Positions 43,697-55,000 of a stretch of DNA of 64,000 nucleotides are shown piece after piece (within the stretch, counting starts at the first letter, position 1; the number at the start of each line of letters is the position of its first letter). This DNA is from Harmothoe impar (lineage: Eukaryota > Annelida > Polychaeta > Phyllodocida > Polynoidae), in contig OX381709.1 in assembly GCA_947462335.1 (NCBI GenBank), positions 71,478,609 through 71,542,608 on the forward strand, read 5' to 3'. The notes under the pieces are model-generated. The model searched no databases, was not told the origin of the DNA, and saw only the letters and a program-made list of their open reading frames with translations. Both the position numbers and the translations under genes were made by a program.

Positions 43697-46600
43697 ATGG
43701 CCAGTCTGAGGACGCGCCCCCTGGTGTCGGGGAGCTGGTTGTACAAACAGCTTTGTGCAGAGACGAGTCACCAGCAGCAGAAGGGCACGCCGCACCTCAC
43801 CGTGCTCGACACCACCTCCTCCCGCAGCAGGGACCCCACCACCTTCGTCAGGTAAGGGAGGGCGACATTTTCTTACTACCTTTTTTTTCAGAAAAAACAA
43901 CCCACACTGACAATCCATAAATTGAAAGGGTTAGTCAGTACAGACTATCCTAGGTTGGTCATATGAGTGTTAGTCATAATGGCAAAGTTATATTCAAAAA
44001 ATGACCGAGGGGTCAGTCAGTAGTGGCTAACCTAGGTTCATCATTAGTTGGTGCCAACTGTCATGACCACTCAGTGGCTCCCCCTGGAAATAAAAAGACT
44101 AAGGTGGGTTGGTCAGTACTGACCAACCTGACAATAATAACTGACCTAGGTTGGTCGTATAGGGAGCCAAAAAATGACTTACTAGGTTAGGCACTAGTGA
44201 CTGAAAGGTTGGGCGTATAGGGAGCCTAGGAATATCAGTGCATATCACTTTATGCGAAAAATATATATAAAAAACAACAACTTCACTTTGAAAAGAAAAC
44301 ATCACTTTGGAAAAATGAACTCCACTTTGAAAAAAGCCCACTTCACTTTATAAGAAAAATGTTAAAAACAACATCTTCCCTTTGAAAAGAAAACTTCACT
44401 TTGGAAAAAAAAATTCCACTTTGAAAAAAATCCACTTCACTTTGAAAAAAAACATTTCACTTAAAAAAGAAAACACTTCACTTTATTATGTGAGCCTCCT
44501 GGGCCACCATAGGGGTGGGGGTAGGTTAACTCTTTGTGCGGATTGCCGGAATATCCCGGCCCCAAGCAGGGTTAAAAGACACATGTACCATGTCCAATAT
44601 CCAAATATAAACTTATAGACACCCCCATCCCAAAATCTCCCTACTCACAGCTGTATCCGTCTTCCACCTACAGCAAGCACATCCCCACCGCGCAGTTCAT
44701 GGACCAGAACCGCTGCGTCACGCCGGAAGCGGAAACCGGCGCGTGTGCCCTACCGGAACCGGAATGTTTCTCTGCCTACGCGCAGGCGCTGGGAGTGTCG
44801 GCAAGTCGGCAGGTGGTGGTCTATGACCGGGGTGGCATGGCCGCTGCCGCACGGGCCTGGTGGACCTTCAGGGTAGGCTTCACACTTGTTTCGTTGTTTA
44901 GAGTGAATACATTTGGAATAAACCCATTCTAGTGCCTATCGGATTTAGTTGATCACTCTCATTCAAAGTCACATGAAAGCTCTCTCTGACTATGATTATC
45001 TAACACAACTAGTTCTTGCAAGTTAAGCTGTCTCGTACATGTCTATTGTAAATGGTTATTTAAAGATTAGGTTGAAAATGTAAAACTAAAACAGAAAACT
45101 AACTCTAACTGGCGTTTATGAAGCATGCAGACAACTTAAGTGTCACATCAGTGATAACGGTTCTCCCCTCTTCCTCCCCTGTCTAGGTGTACGGACACAG
45201 GCGTGTGTCGGTGCTTAACGGCGGCTTGACGCGCTGGTCTGCCGAGGGACGCCCCACCATGAGTAACCACGTCAAGGCACGTCCTCTAGTGGGAGACTTC
45301 ACCGCCAGGCGGCGGGACTGTCTGCTCATGGACTTCCAGGGCATGAGGGAAGCCCTGGAGGAGGGAGGCGACGTGCAGGTAGTGGATGCGCGCGCACCCC
45401 GCGCCTTTTGGGGGGAAGATCCGGAGCCGTCTAGGGGTAGGTCTATATATAAATACATTAATTTTACTTTCATTGTGCATTTTCAAATATTTCTTTTGTT
45501 CATATAGAAAATCATGGAACGTTGACTAAGATCTTCACATTACCCAGAAATGCCTTCTCTTTTTTTCTTTTTTTACTCAAACCCCAAAATTATTTCATAA
45601 ATCCCCAATGCTATAACAGCCTGGAAGGCATTGGAGTTTGGTTGTTTTCTTTTGCTCGATAGGTTTCTCTTTAAATGTGTTATTCAACGTTATCTGAGTT
45701 TCACTCTTTTCTCATCGACCAGCGCCAATTGTATACCGATCATTAACCCATTTTCCCTCCACTTACACTTACAGCTACGAGCACGGTGCTCAAGTCGCGG
45801 GGCGTGGCGGCCCCCGAGTCCATGTGGAGAGGCCACATACCGGGCTCCGTCAACCTGCCTGCCGGCCACCTGTTGGCACACGACGGCCGTCTCCGCTCCC
45901 TGCACGAGCTGCAACAAGGTCAGCACCTGCTACATAGGGATTTTAATCTATGCACCTTAAAGTGTGACTTAAAGATGACCAGAAGCAGAAGCAGGACCAG
46001 TAGCTTTTCCCCCATGGCGGTGGGCCAAATATTCAATATGTTCAAAATATTTAACTGTTTAAGAATCCAAGTGCAATCAACTCCTAGTATTATATCATAT
46101 GGGTCCTATTGATTCAAAAGGGGGGCGGGGGGGGGGTAACCCCAACCCCAAATGGGCTCTTGGCACTTTAGGCAGTACCACATCTGTGCTGGCGGGGCAG
46201 GGAAATAGGTAGGCAAATCATGGGGGGGGGGGGGGGGGGGGGACCACACCAAGGTACAAAACAGTGATATATTGTTTGTATGTGTTTATCGAGTTACTGA
46301 ATTATCTAGGTGTCACGCCGCTCCTGTGTATTCTGGGCAGACAAGTGTACATATTCTTTTGACTTCATCCTCTCTCATGCTCTTGACACTCTTAAAGGCC
46401 CCGGGGGGGGGGGGGGTACTTGAATTCTTTCTGATATGGGTGTGCGGCCCGGGGTGTGCGGCTGGACCACTGACAACCCTTACCCTTGCTAGGGAGCTTT
46501 TGCTTCAAAAACCTACCCTTGCTAGGGCACTTTTGGCCGAAAAGTCCTAGTTTTGAAGAAAGAAAACACAAAATGTACAATGGATGAGTAATTTCACCGA

Positions 46601-47726
46601 GAAATTTTACCCATGTCCACAAATTTTAGCAAAAATATGGGCAAAAATGGGACATTTTGGTGAAAAACAGTTCATTTTGGTGAAAAAGTGACCCTTGCTA
46701 GGGCGATTTTGTCAAAAGTAGACCCTTGCTAGGGACATTTTTCTCTGAAACAGGACCCTTGCTAGGGAGATTTTGTTGAAAAACTACCCTTGCCAGCCGC
46801 ACACCTGTGTATACAAAATATACTAAGTGCCCCCCCCCCCCCCCCCCCCCGGGCTTAAAGGCCAAATATCCCCTCCAGTGGCATCTGGATGAACTAGTGG
46901 CTTCTTGTAGCATTCACTATAGTATGTTCTCAACATAGCAGGGGGCAGCACAGGGTTTAGGCTAGACTGCCTACCGTCACCGTCTATGGCAAAGGGGAGG
47001 GGAGGAGTGGGGGGTAAGAGGAAGGAGTGAGTAGACGAGACAGACTTGGGCAAGTCTAAGCTCAGGTGAGCGACATTCTGTGGTACAGTCCAAAGTACAC
47101 GTCTATACTACTATTACTGCTATTTCCCAACCCACCAGATACCCCCTCTATATAGACCTTTACCTTTCTGTGCCCGCAGGTTTCCGGGACGCCGGTGTGG
47201 ACCTGACGCGCCCCCTGGTGACCACGTGCTACAACGGCGACCTGGCATGTCTGGTGGCGCTCGCGGCGGCAGTCTGCGGAAACACAGAGGCCGCCGTCTA
47301 CTTGGTTAGTGGCTTTTTGTTGTACTATATCTTAGGCGTTCATCATCCATCTGAAGTTTCATCGTTTGTTAATTGAAACGTTAATTCTACAATATAGATA
47401 GGGATCACAATACCTTAAAATTATTCATTAATAAAGATAACAAATTCACAATGCATTTACCAATACTTCAGCTCCACAGAGATGTCTAGCAAAGTGGTCA
47501 GCATACTGTTCAGTAATGCATTTTGTCAGCATCACTCAACGGATTATAAATATGAGTCTACTGTTGTGATTGCCTTAAAATAAAAACAATACAAGGGAAA
47601 GGTCAAATAGTTTGTGATGTTGGTTTGTGTTTGTTCCACCAGGGGTCGTGGACGGAGTGGGGGCAGCTGGCGGACAGTCACCACGTGACTCGGCAGAAGG
47701 ACGCAGTATTTCGGGTAGCTGCCTAA
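43697..47726 (+). CDS. Two-domain rhodanese, thiosulfate/3-mercaptopyruvate sulfurtransferase-like (318 residues)
   Basis: Sulfur transfer from thiosulfate or mercaptopyruvate through a persulfide. Coding exons: 43697-43851, 44674-44872, 45187-45436, 45775-45918, 47180-47304 and 47643-47726. Every junction is GT/AG and the frame holds across all six to TAA. The N-terminal domain shows KHIPTAQFMD, QVVVYDRGG, ARAWWTFRVYGH and VSVLNGGLTRW, the usual order for the inactive domain. The C-terminal domain has VVDARAPRAFWGE, RGHIPGSVNLPAG and the active-site loop TTCYNGDLAC (Cys about residue 266), then ALAAAVCG and VYLGSWTEWG. Total length fits TST/MPST (about 290-300) with a slightly long N-terminus. 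The loop CYNGDL differs from the CRKGVT (TST) and CGSGVT (MPST) types, so substrate preference cannot be assigned. ATG 43697 follows an acceptor by six bases (TTACCATGG). Confidence 0.92.
44280..44490. repeat. Degenerate CACTTTGAAAAGAAAA tandem repeat
   Basis: CACTTTG(G)AAAA units recur about ten times at 15-25 bp spacing in rhodanese intron 2. Confidence 0.75.
46393..46862. mobile_element. Inverted-end repeat element with poly-G/poly-C ends and ACCCTTGCTAGGG array
   Basis: The left edge TTAAAGGCCCCGGGGG and the right edge CCCCCGGGCTTAAAGGCC are inverted. Inside, CCCTTGCTAGGG (itself partly palindromic) recurs about five times, followed by variable GATTTT- or ACATTTTT-like tracts. It lies in rhodanese intron 4. 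A separate run of about 20 G lies near 46223. Confidence 0.7.
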
Positions 47727-48660
47727 CTCTCCTCACACCAACACAGCCTCCTATCATGTACAGGCACCGTATTAACCTATTGTGTAAATATGTATAGAGC
47801 TGATATAACCGACAATATTAGGTTATACTTTTAGTACAATCGGGGTTTCCTAGTCTATCCCATGATAGGAAATACAAGTAGTAATCTTTTAACACATGCA
47901 TATCAAATCTATCAAAGTTACACGACTATGCATTATGTACCCATATGTCGCACATGTTGTCACATATGGACTCTTTTTCAAGAAGGCATCACAGCTGTTT
48001 ATTCTTAAGGTGTGTATCAAATGCACACTTCAACGTGGGCGGATTGATAGAAAGGATGTGTATAATGGATTTATCCTGGGTTTGTCAGATTTGTATTGGA
48101 CTAAATATTTACAGAAGGGACGGCGGTGACATTTTCTAAATGGTGCTATGATGGTATATCGTTATGATAAACGCTATTTATTTTTGTATTGTTCTTAAAC
48201 CACTGCCCATGTCTCTGTTGTTCCTATGTTTATTTTTAGGTAGACATGTACATAGTTAGGTATATAACTCCTACAAGGTTGTTACATTCGCGTAAGTTAA
48301 TTCTACATATCTGTATATTATAATGGGAGAAAGTCGAAGTTTTGAGGTCAAAGAAAAATGGCATTTATATTATATTGTATAGTAATGTGTAAATCTATTT
48401 CGAAATATAAAATCCCGAGGAATGGGAATTATAATCGCGTGGTATTAATGTTATGTAAAACTTATGGGGCTATACCCATGTTTCTGCTTTGGTCACTAAG
48501 TGTACATATCTCTTTTCCTCAACGTATGTAGTATGTACCACTTAGCGGGGCTTATGCCGTCAATCCTAATATTTGTCTTCCGAGAAGATGAAATCTATGT
48601 AAGAGATGTCAGTTGTATGACGTCTTGCACATACCCGGTAGTCTGATTTGATTATGGTTG

Positions 48661-48666
48661 AATAAA
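48661..48666 (+). terminator. AATAAA polyadenylation signal of the rhodanese gene
   Basis: The first good AATAAA after the stop codon with a downstream GT-rich stretch (CTTTGTCTTGTGTAA). It gives a 3' UTR of about 930 nt. Confidence 0.55.
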
Positions 48667-48689
48667 ATCATTTAAACACTACACCTTTC

Positions 48690-51600
48690 TTTCTTTACTT
48701 TGTCTTGTGTAATCCCCTTTCTATTCCTGTGTTGGTCTAAGCAACTGCTATGCTACATACATCGATCTGATGCATCTATCGCCTTTGTAAGATAGGATGT
48801 ATTTAGGACGGTCTGGTGGTGAAGTAACCTGCTATAAAATAGATACAATTAACAAGGGACACTGCCCATGGTCTCTGCAAATAAAATGCATCCTTCTCAA
48901 ATCCACTCTTTAACCAATACATTCTGCTGATCTCATCGGTTGATTTATGAAATAGATTCCAGGAGACATACTTAGTACATTGGTTTATTTATTTAGTGAA
49001 AACAGTAAGTACACCTCTAGTATAGACTGCCTCGTCAAGCACGAATCCAGGTCAAAGTCAAATTAATAATAACAACAGTTCAAAGAGATATCATAATCTA
49101 TAGATGAGCTAACACTTCCATGTAATAAACTCCAGTGTAGACATATCATAGGTTATAAAATAAGACTAAGATTTCTCAGTATACAAAAGTGTGCGTGTGT
49201 GACATTGTACGGCCACGCGCATCCATAGTGCTATACCGCACCGACATGACCAGGTGAACAATGCAAACAGAGGTACATGCTACCACATTCTGTAGCAGGG
49301 TGGCACCACCTGAGGGTTACCTCTCTATACCAATACGACCATCCTTAGCCATTAGTGGCTGATGTGTGATATTATATGCAAATTGAGTGTAAACCAATAA
49401 TGTGTTAGGAGAGGGATACTTCTGATAGAGATTTGGGGCCCTCAGAGAGGACATTTGTCTGTTGATCTATGTGTCAGAATACAGCTACCACAACATGGTA
49501 GATTGAGGATAAGCTATTGCAGAACTATGAAACGCGTTTGAAAGGTTGTGATGTTACTTACACAATGTGATTGGACTCTTTGGATATGCAATAGCTTCCT
49601 ATAATGGCAGTGCGGAGTACCGCAAGGATCTATTTTAGACTCATACCTTTTTATCATTACAAATATGGAAGGTGATGGCAAGATTTTGCCTAATGTATAT
49701 CTATTCATAATTTGCTATATAATCTAATACAGAACACCCATGTAGAAACTGAATTAATAGTGAAAATGTACCAGACGATGTAACCTCAAGAATTTATGAT
49801 ATTATCATGCAAATACCTCCCAATGCAGGGTTCAACAGGAAATGGTAGGTACACTATATCCCACAGACTTCACTCATTATCGCTCATGAATCATATCCAC
49901 ATATACATTGCATTTCCTAACTCATACAAATTATATTGACTAAACTATTCACATTTCTTATAGGAAATACAAACGACTGGAGCATATGTGGTGTGCGTAT
50001 AGTTAACGATTTGGATTTTGGAGAATTATGAGATTAGAGCAAATAAATGTATCTATTTTGATGCGGCCATATGTTATTGTATTAAGTTGCTTTCAATACA
50101 AATACAAGTTGTAGGTGCAATAGGTAATGACATCTATAAAATGAAGAAAGTCTTTAGCGGGAGTAGAATGACTGATAATGATGATTATCACAAATGTCTA
50201 CAAAAAAGTATAATGCTCTCATATCATAGGGTCTTGGCTGTTAAATATAAGGGATCACACATTAGCAAGTAATATTGTGCTTCAATACGAGTCTCACTAT
50301 CATGGCTATCAATATCTGCTATTATCTATAAACATGTTTCTATCACACAACATGTGAAAGGTATTTAGCATTCCTTCATTTATATCTCTAATAAGTCTTA
50401 TTCTTTGATTATGTCACATATATCCATGCAATTCAGAGCTCTACGAATGTTTAAGCTTAATTATGCAGAAACAAACTCACAAAAATACTATGAAATGACA
50501 ATAGCATTAGAATATACAAGTTATACAATATATTATGCAAGTATTGCTTGTGACACTGTTTTATTCTTATATCCAATCTACCATCCCAGCGTATAATGGA
50601 GCAGCCATTCTAGGTGGGCCAAGGTGACTCTGCCTTAAACAAAGAAGGCCTGACTGAATGGATCCTTGATCATAAAACAGTTGATGGCAAGTCTTGATCA
50701 CACTAGAGTAATGCCCCATGGTCAACAGGCCTACAGAATACTATAACTATCTATCATCATCAATTAACAAACTGATTGGGTCAAAGAACTATCACTTAAG
50801 ACTAATGACAAAAAGATTGATATTACTAATTTTTACAGTGAGAAGTTTTGTTCAGTTAGCAAGAAAACAAATGGGGTGTGAATGTGCGTATCCGGGGCTG
50901 AGTCGAGATTATCACATTTCGACTAGAACCAGCACCTTCCTTATCTGTTTCATCGTATCATTTTATGGATATTTTGACAGGCCATATTGTGAAAGGGAGT
51001 AATGTTTCTTTTAAAGAAGGTCTGAAAGTCAAGGCTATACTGAATCATACATTCTAACATTTATTCCATGGGCCTTTTTTCTTATTTGTACAAAGGTTTG
51101 ATACTTTTTATCAGGACTTCCTTTATTATTAATTGTCTTCAAAGCACAATGTTGTATGGGTTATTGTCAATACCAAAAAGGTTGATCGATGTTTAAATAT
51201 AATCTCTGCAAGGATGGGGGAGGGGGCGGTACATGACATCTTGCGATGGGACGACATCTGATGTTATTAGCCATCTTTGCCTGCTTTTGCACTGGTTTAA
51301 CTATTACTTATGAATATATTGGCTGTCTGCACTTCAGATAACCTGTTTCAAAAGTATGTCGGATATAAAAGGAATTGTTTTCTTAAGAACAAACATATTA
51401 TAGTAAAGCACGTTTAAAAGCAAATGTGCAGACGCTTTTGCGTTCCCAGTTTCGGTATTTAATCTCTAAAAAAATGCCTCGCAGTGAGCCCAATAGGTGA
51501 TGAAATCTGTTCATGAATACATCTTCTCATATATATGTTTCACACGTAATCTAACCTCTATATTCCTAGTAGTTGTGTAGCACCAATAGAACAGTATCAA

Positions 51601-51960
51601 TATAATATTATGACCATCATGCACACGGTGCTACAAAGTAGGACACGTATGTCCATCCCTACCTATGATCGAAAAAATATATGAAATCCATTACATATAA
51701 CATAGTCGATAAATGAACGATTTAAGTACATCTCAACGCATGATAAGATTTCTTTAAATCAAATTATCTACACTATCGTGACTCTACATCTCCTTTCGAA
51801 CTCTTCTGATTCAATGGAGACGCCCTCGCAACGTAAACACATTTCTCATGAAAAAAAAATCGCTGCACGTAATGTGGACCCTTGATAGCATGATTCATGA
51901 AATGGGAAAACCTTATTTGGACCGGTAGATACGATTCCCCATATCATTATCAATGATATA
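48690..51960. other. Convergent intergenic region, AT-rich, no gene recognised
   Basis: It lies between the 3' ends of the rhodanese (+) and fibrillin (-) genes. The short open frames have no coding character and no splice-flanked exon was recognised. Confidence 0.5.
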
Positions 51961-51972
51961 ATATATTTTATC

Positions 51973-51978
51973 TTTATT
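51973..51978 (-). terminator. AATAAA polyadenylation signal of the fibrillin gene
   Basis: AATAAA on the minus strand, about 95 nt after the stop codon. Confidence 0.6.
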
Positions 51979-52070
51979 AGTTTCCTTTCCAACCAAGAGA
52001 GACATTCCCCTTTGAGCAGGGTACTAATATCAGAATCATTCCTTTTCCTCACTCCTACATTTCTATGCTT

Positions 52071-55000
52071 CTACAGCACATGCAGTTCCAATTTTATATT
52101 GAAGGGCATTAGTTTAACATTGTCTGATAGCGTCTTCCCTTCGTCAAATATAGGTGAGCAGGTCACCTCCAGGGGGTAGACACCTCTCTCATGTATCCTC
52201 CTGGTGAAGCGGAGTGAGCTAATCCCCCGCCGCTCGTGTATCGTAAACAGGCGGTCATCGTTACCGGAAGTTAGCGTGCACACCTCGTTGTTTTTCAGCG
52301 CAGAGAGCGCCGGAAGTACCTTGAGCACCCGCACTTTGTGTCCAGTGTGTTTCCGGCTCAGGTAGAGAACGATGGGTCGCGCAGCCGGAAGTGCGTGCGG
52401 TGTAGGTGCAGGAGTGGTGGCCGGATTCTGCTTAGCGGCCATTTTGTCTAGATCTTCATCCTCGTCCTCCTCTTCCTTCAGGAATGGTGGCAGGGTGGGG
52501 GCGGGTGTGGCGGGGAGCGGGGTGGACATGAGGGGGCCTGGCAGCTTGATGACATTGGTCTTGTTGAACATGTCCTTGACGTCTGCAGGGGGTTTACCGT
52601 GCGGCCCGCTCACATCGATGATCACATCCTCCGGCTGTCAGGAGGCAACAGGTAATGGTCAGAGGTAGACTAACTAATTCACAACTACAATACCTCTATA
52701 CTAGGTATTGGTCATATTGAGAGTAGGTTTCCACCAAGGAACCATAGCAAACTTAAATCAACTGGGGGATAACTGTAATCGCAAGGAGAATGCTCCAAGA
52801 GAGTAAATGGTTTAGATTATTATCAATAAGTTACAAATAGTTGTCTGAGGTGCCAGCAGTGGCTCAAAATGTTCAAAAAAAGGTCTGTCTTGATTTCTTT
52901 TTTAAATATGGACTATGAACATGAAGTAGAAGACTGACCTTGATAACCTTGTGGTTATGTTTGTGATGTGGTTGTTGCTCCGTAACGTCACGTTTATTAC
53001 GTAGACTCCGGGGTCTGTCCTGCTGGAGGGGTTTCTCCAGGGGAATCCCCTCACTGTTAATGTCACACTGGTAGCAACCCTCCCCTGGAGGCAGGCCCCC
53101 ATTGGACGGGGCCGGCACGTGGGGGAGGGTTGTCCCTGCGGGGAAAGAGGCCCCTGGGGGACTGATGGTGGAGAGACAGTGCCTGAACGGAGGTAAATTG
53201 TATTAGAATCAGCAGCTGTGAATGTGCAACAAATCTGATATTTTAAACACTGACATTCTCTACTAGATGGAATTGACGGCCACAATAGTAGTCGTTGACG
53301 TTTAAGAATTTAGAAAATTAGTATCTTTCATGAATAAGTACTGGTCAATGTGTCAGTTATGGTTAGGCTACTCAAAAATAACCTGGTTCCTCATCACTGC
53401 ACGCATTTTCAAAATCGTCTTTTGAGGATTCCCCTCCCCAAATTTTCAAGGAAGGACTGATAAAAAAATTGGAAAATATGGGCATGATATTTGGTATCAA
53501 ATTAAGGTTCACGATTTACATACATATTTATGACATTTTCTTGATTGCTAAAATTTAGATATAGTTCGATGAGAATCTACTATGATAATGCATGATTGCA
53601 ACCCGTGTGAGTGACTAGCCAGCAGGCATCATGCCGATATTTCAGGGTTGATACACTCGGCATGATACATAATGAGTATATATACTTGCTGAATAGTACC
53701 TACCCTTGACCTATCCGCTGGTAGCCGGGGGGACACCCGCACATGAAGTTGCCCCCTAGCGGTGTGCAGCCAAAGGAGCAGGGGTTGGCACCACATCCAC
53801 CGCCTCCAACAGCTGCAACAGACAGCACTCAGAATGTAAGCTTTTTGACAACATCTCAACAATTAGTTATTGTTAGCACAGTCTTCGCAAAAAAAATGTT
53901 TAAGTCTATAACTGACCTAAGTAGTCTAAAGTGACACACTCTGAGTTATTGTGGTGTTTCATCATAAATTCCATATACCTGTGAGATAGAAAATTAAAAG
54001 ACCTAGCTAATCTAAGTCCCAGGCCATGTTGCCCACCTTCTGTTGGTCATATTAAATACTTCCCAAAACAAAACAAAGAGGACACTTACCCATACAGGAG
54101 AGACCCACATTGTCAAACATGAGTCCTTGTGAGCAGGTGCACGAGTAGCTGCCCACAGTGTTCATACAGCCGCCCTGCCCGCACACACCGGGATTCGCGC
54201 ACTCATTCTCATCTGCAAGACAACACAGACAGGTTCAATATAAAGCTTGGCCATCAGGGAATAAGTTCAGCATTTTCCATACATAGACTAAAATAACAGT
54301 TCTACCAGAGGGCAGCAGTGTTTGGACAGAGGGCCATGAGCATTGTCCAGCTACAACATATTTACCCTATCTTGTGCCTAAAAGAGCTGAACTCCCAGTC
54401 CTTAAGAGCCCTCTAGTGAATCAAAACTGAACTACATCCAAAAGTGCTTTTGGCCTCACTTAAACCATGACGGTCAAGCTTTAATACTCCATACATTATT
54501 AAATAGAAAGAAATCAAAATTTCCTCAAAGAGAGCCATATGATAATGATGCACTTGTCGTTGTTGTTGATATTTTTATTGGCATACTAAAAATGTTACAA
54601 GGGAACTTTTTCATTTAATAGCCAAAGAATGAGAGAAATATGTCTGGTTGAAGAAACGGTCAGACACAGTTATTTACAGATCGACAGTTATTTATCACAG
54701 TTGGTCCGTTCGGGTTGCCGAAGCACACCTCTGAGTGTCAGATTTGAGTTTTTTTATGAAGTCTTTGTATGGCAGGTGTTGGATTTCCCCTGGCAGCTCA
54801 TTCCACAGAGGGGCGCCACGGTACAGTGGGCTCTTGTCAAAGATACCTTTCTTTGATCTGGGGATTTTCAGTCGTACTTGGTCGTTGCCACGCAGCTCTC
54901 TGGTTGGGACGATAATGTTGTCATGTGATCTTGTCATCTTGTGTAGGTACGTGAGTAGGCACCGGTTCCTCGCGGGAAGCAGTTTAGGGACATGGTTCCT

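Noticed and set aside
49514..51002. Several 60-95 residue frames between the rhodanese and fibrillin genes
   Set aside because: Low-complexity AT-rich composition with no splice context or domain-like features.
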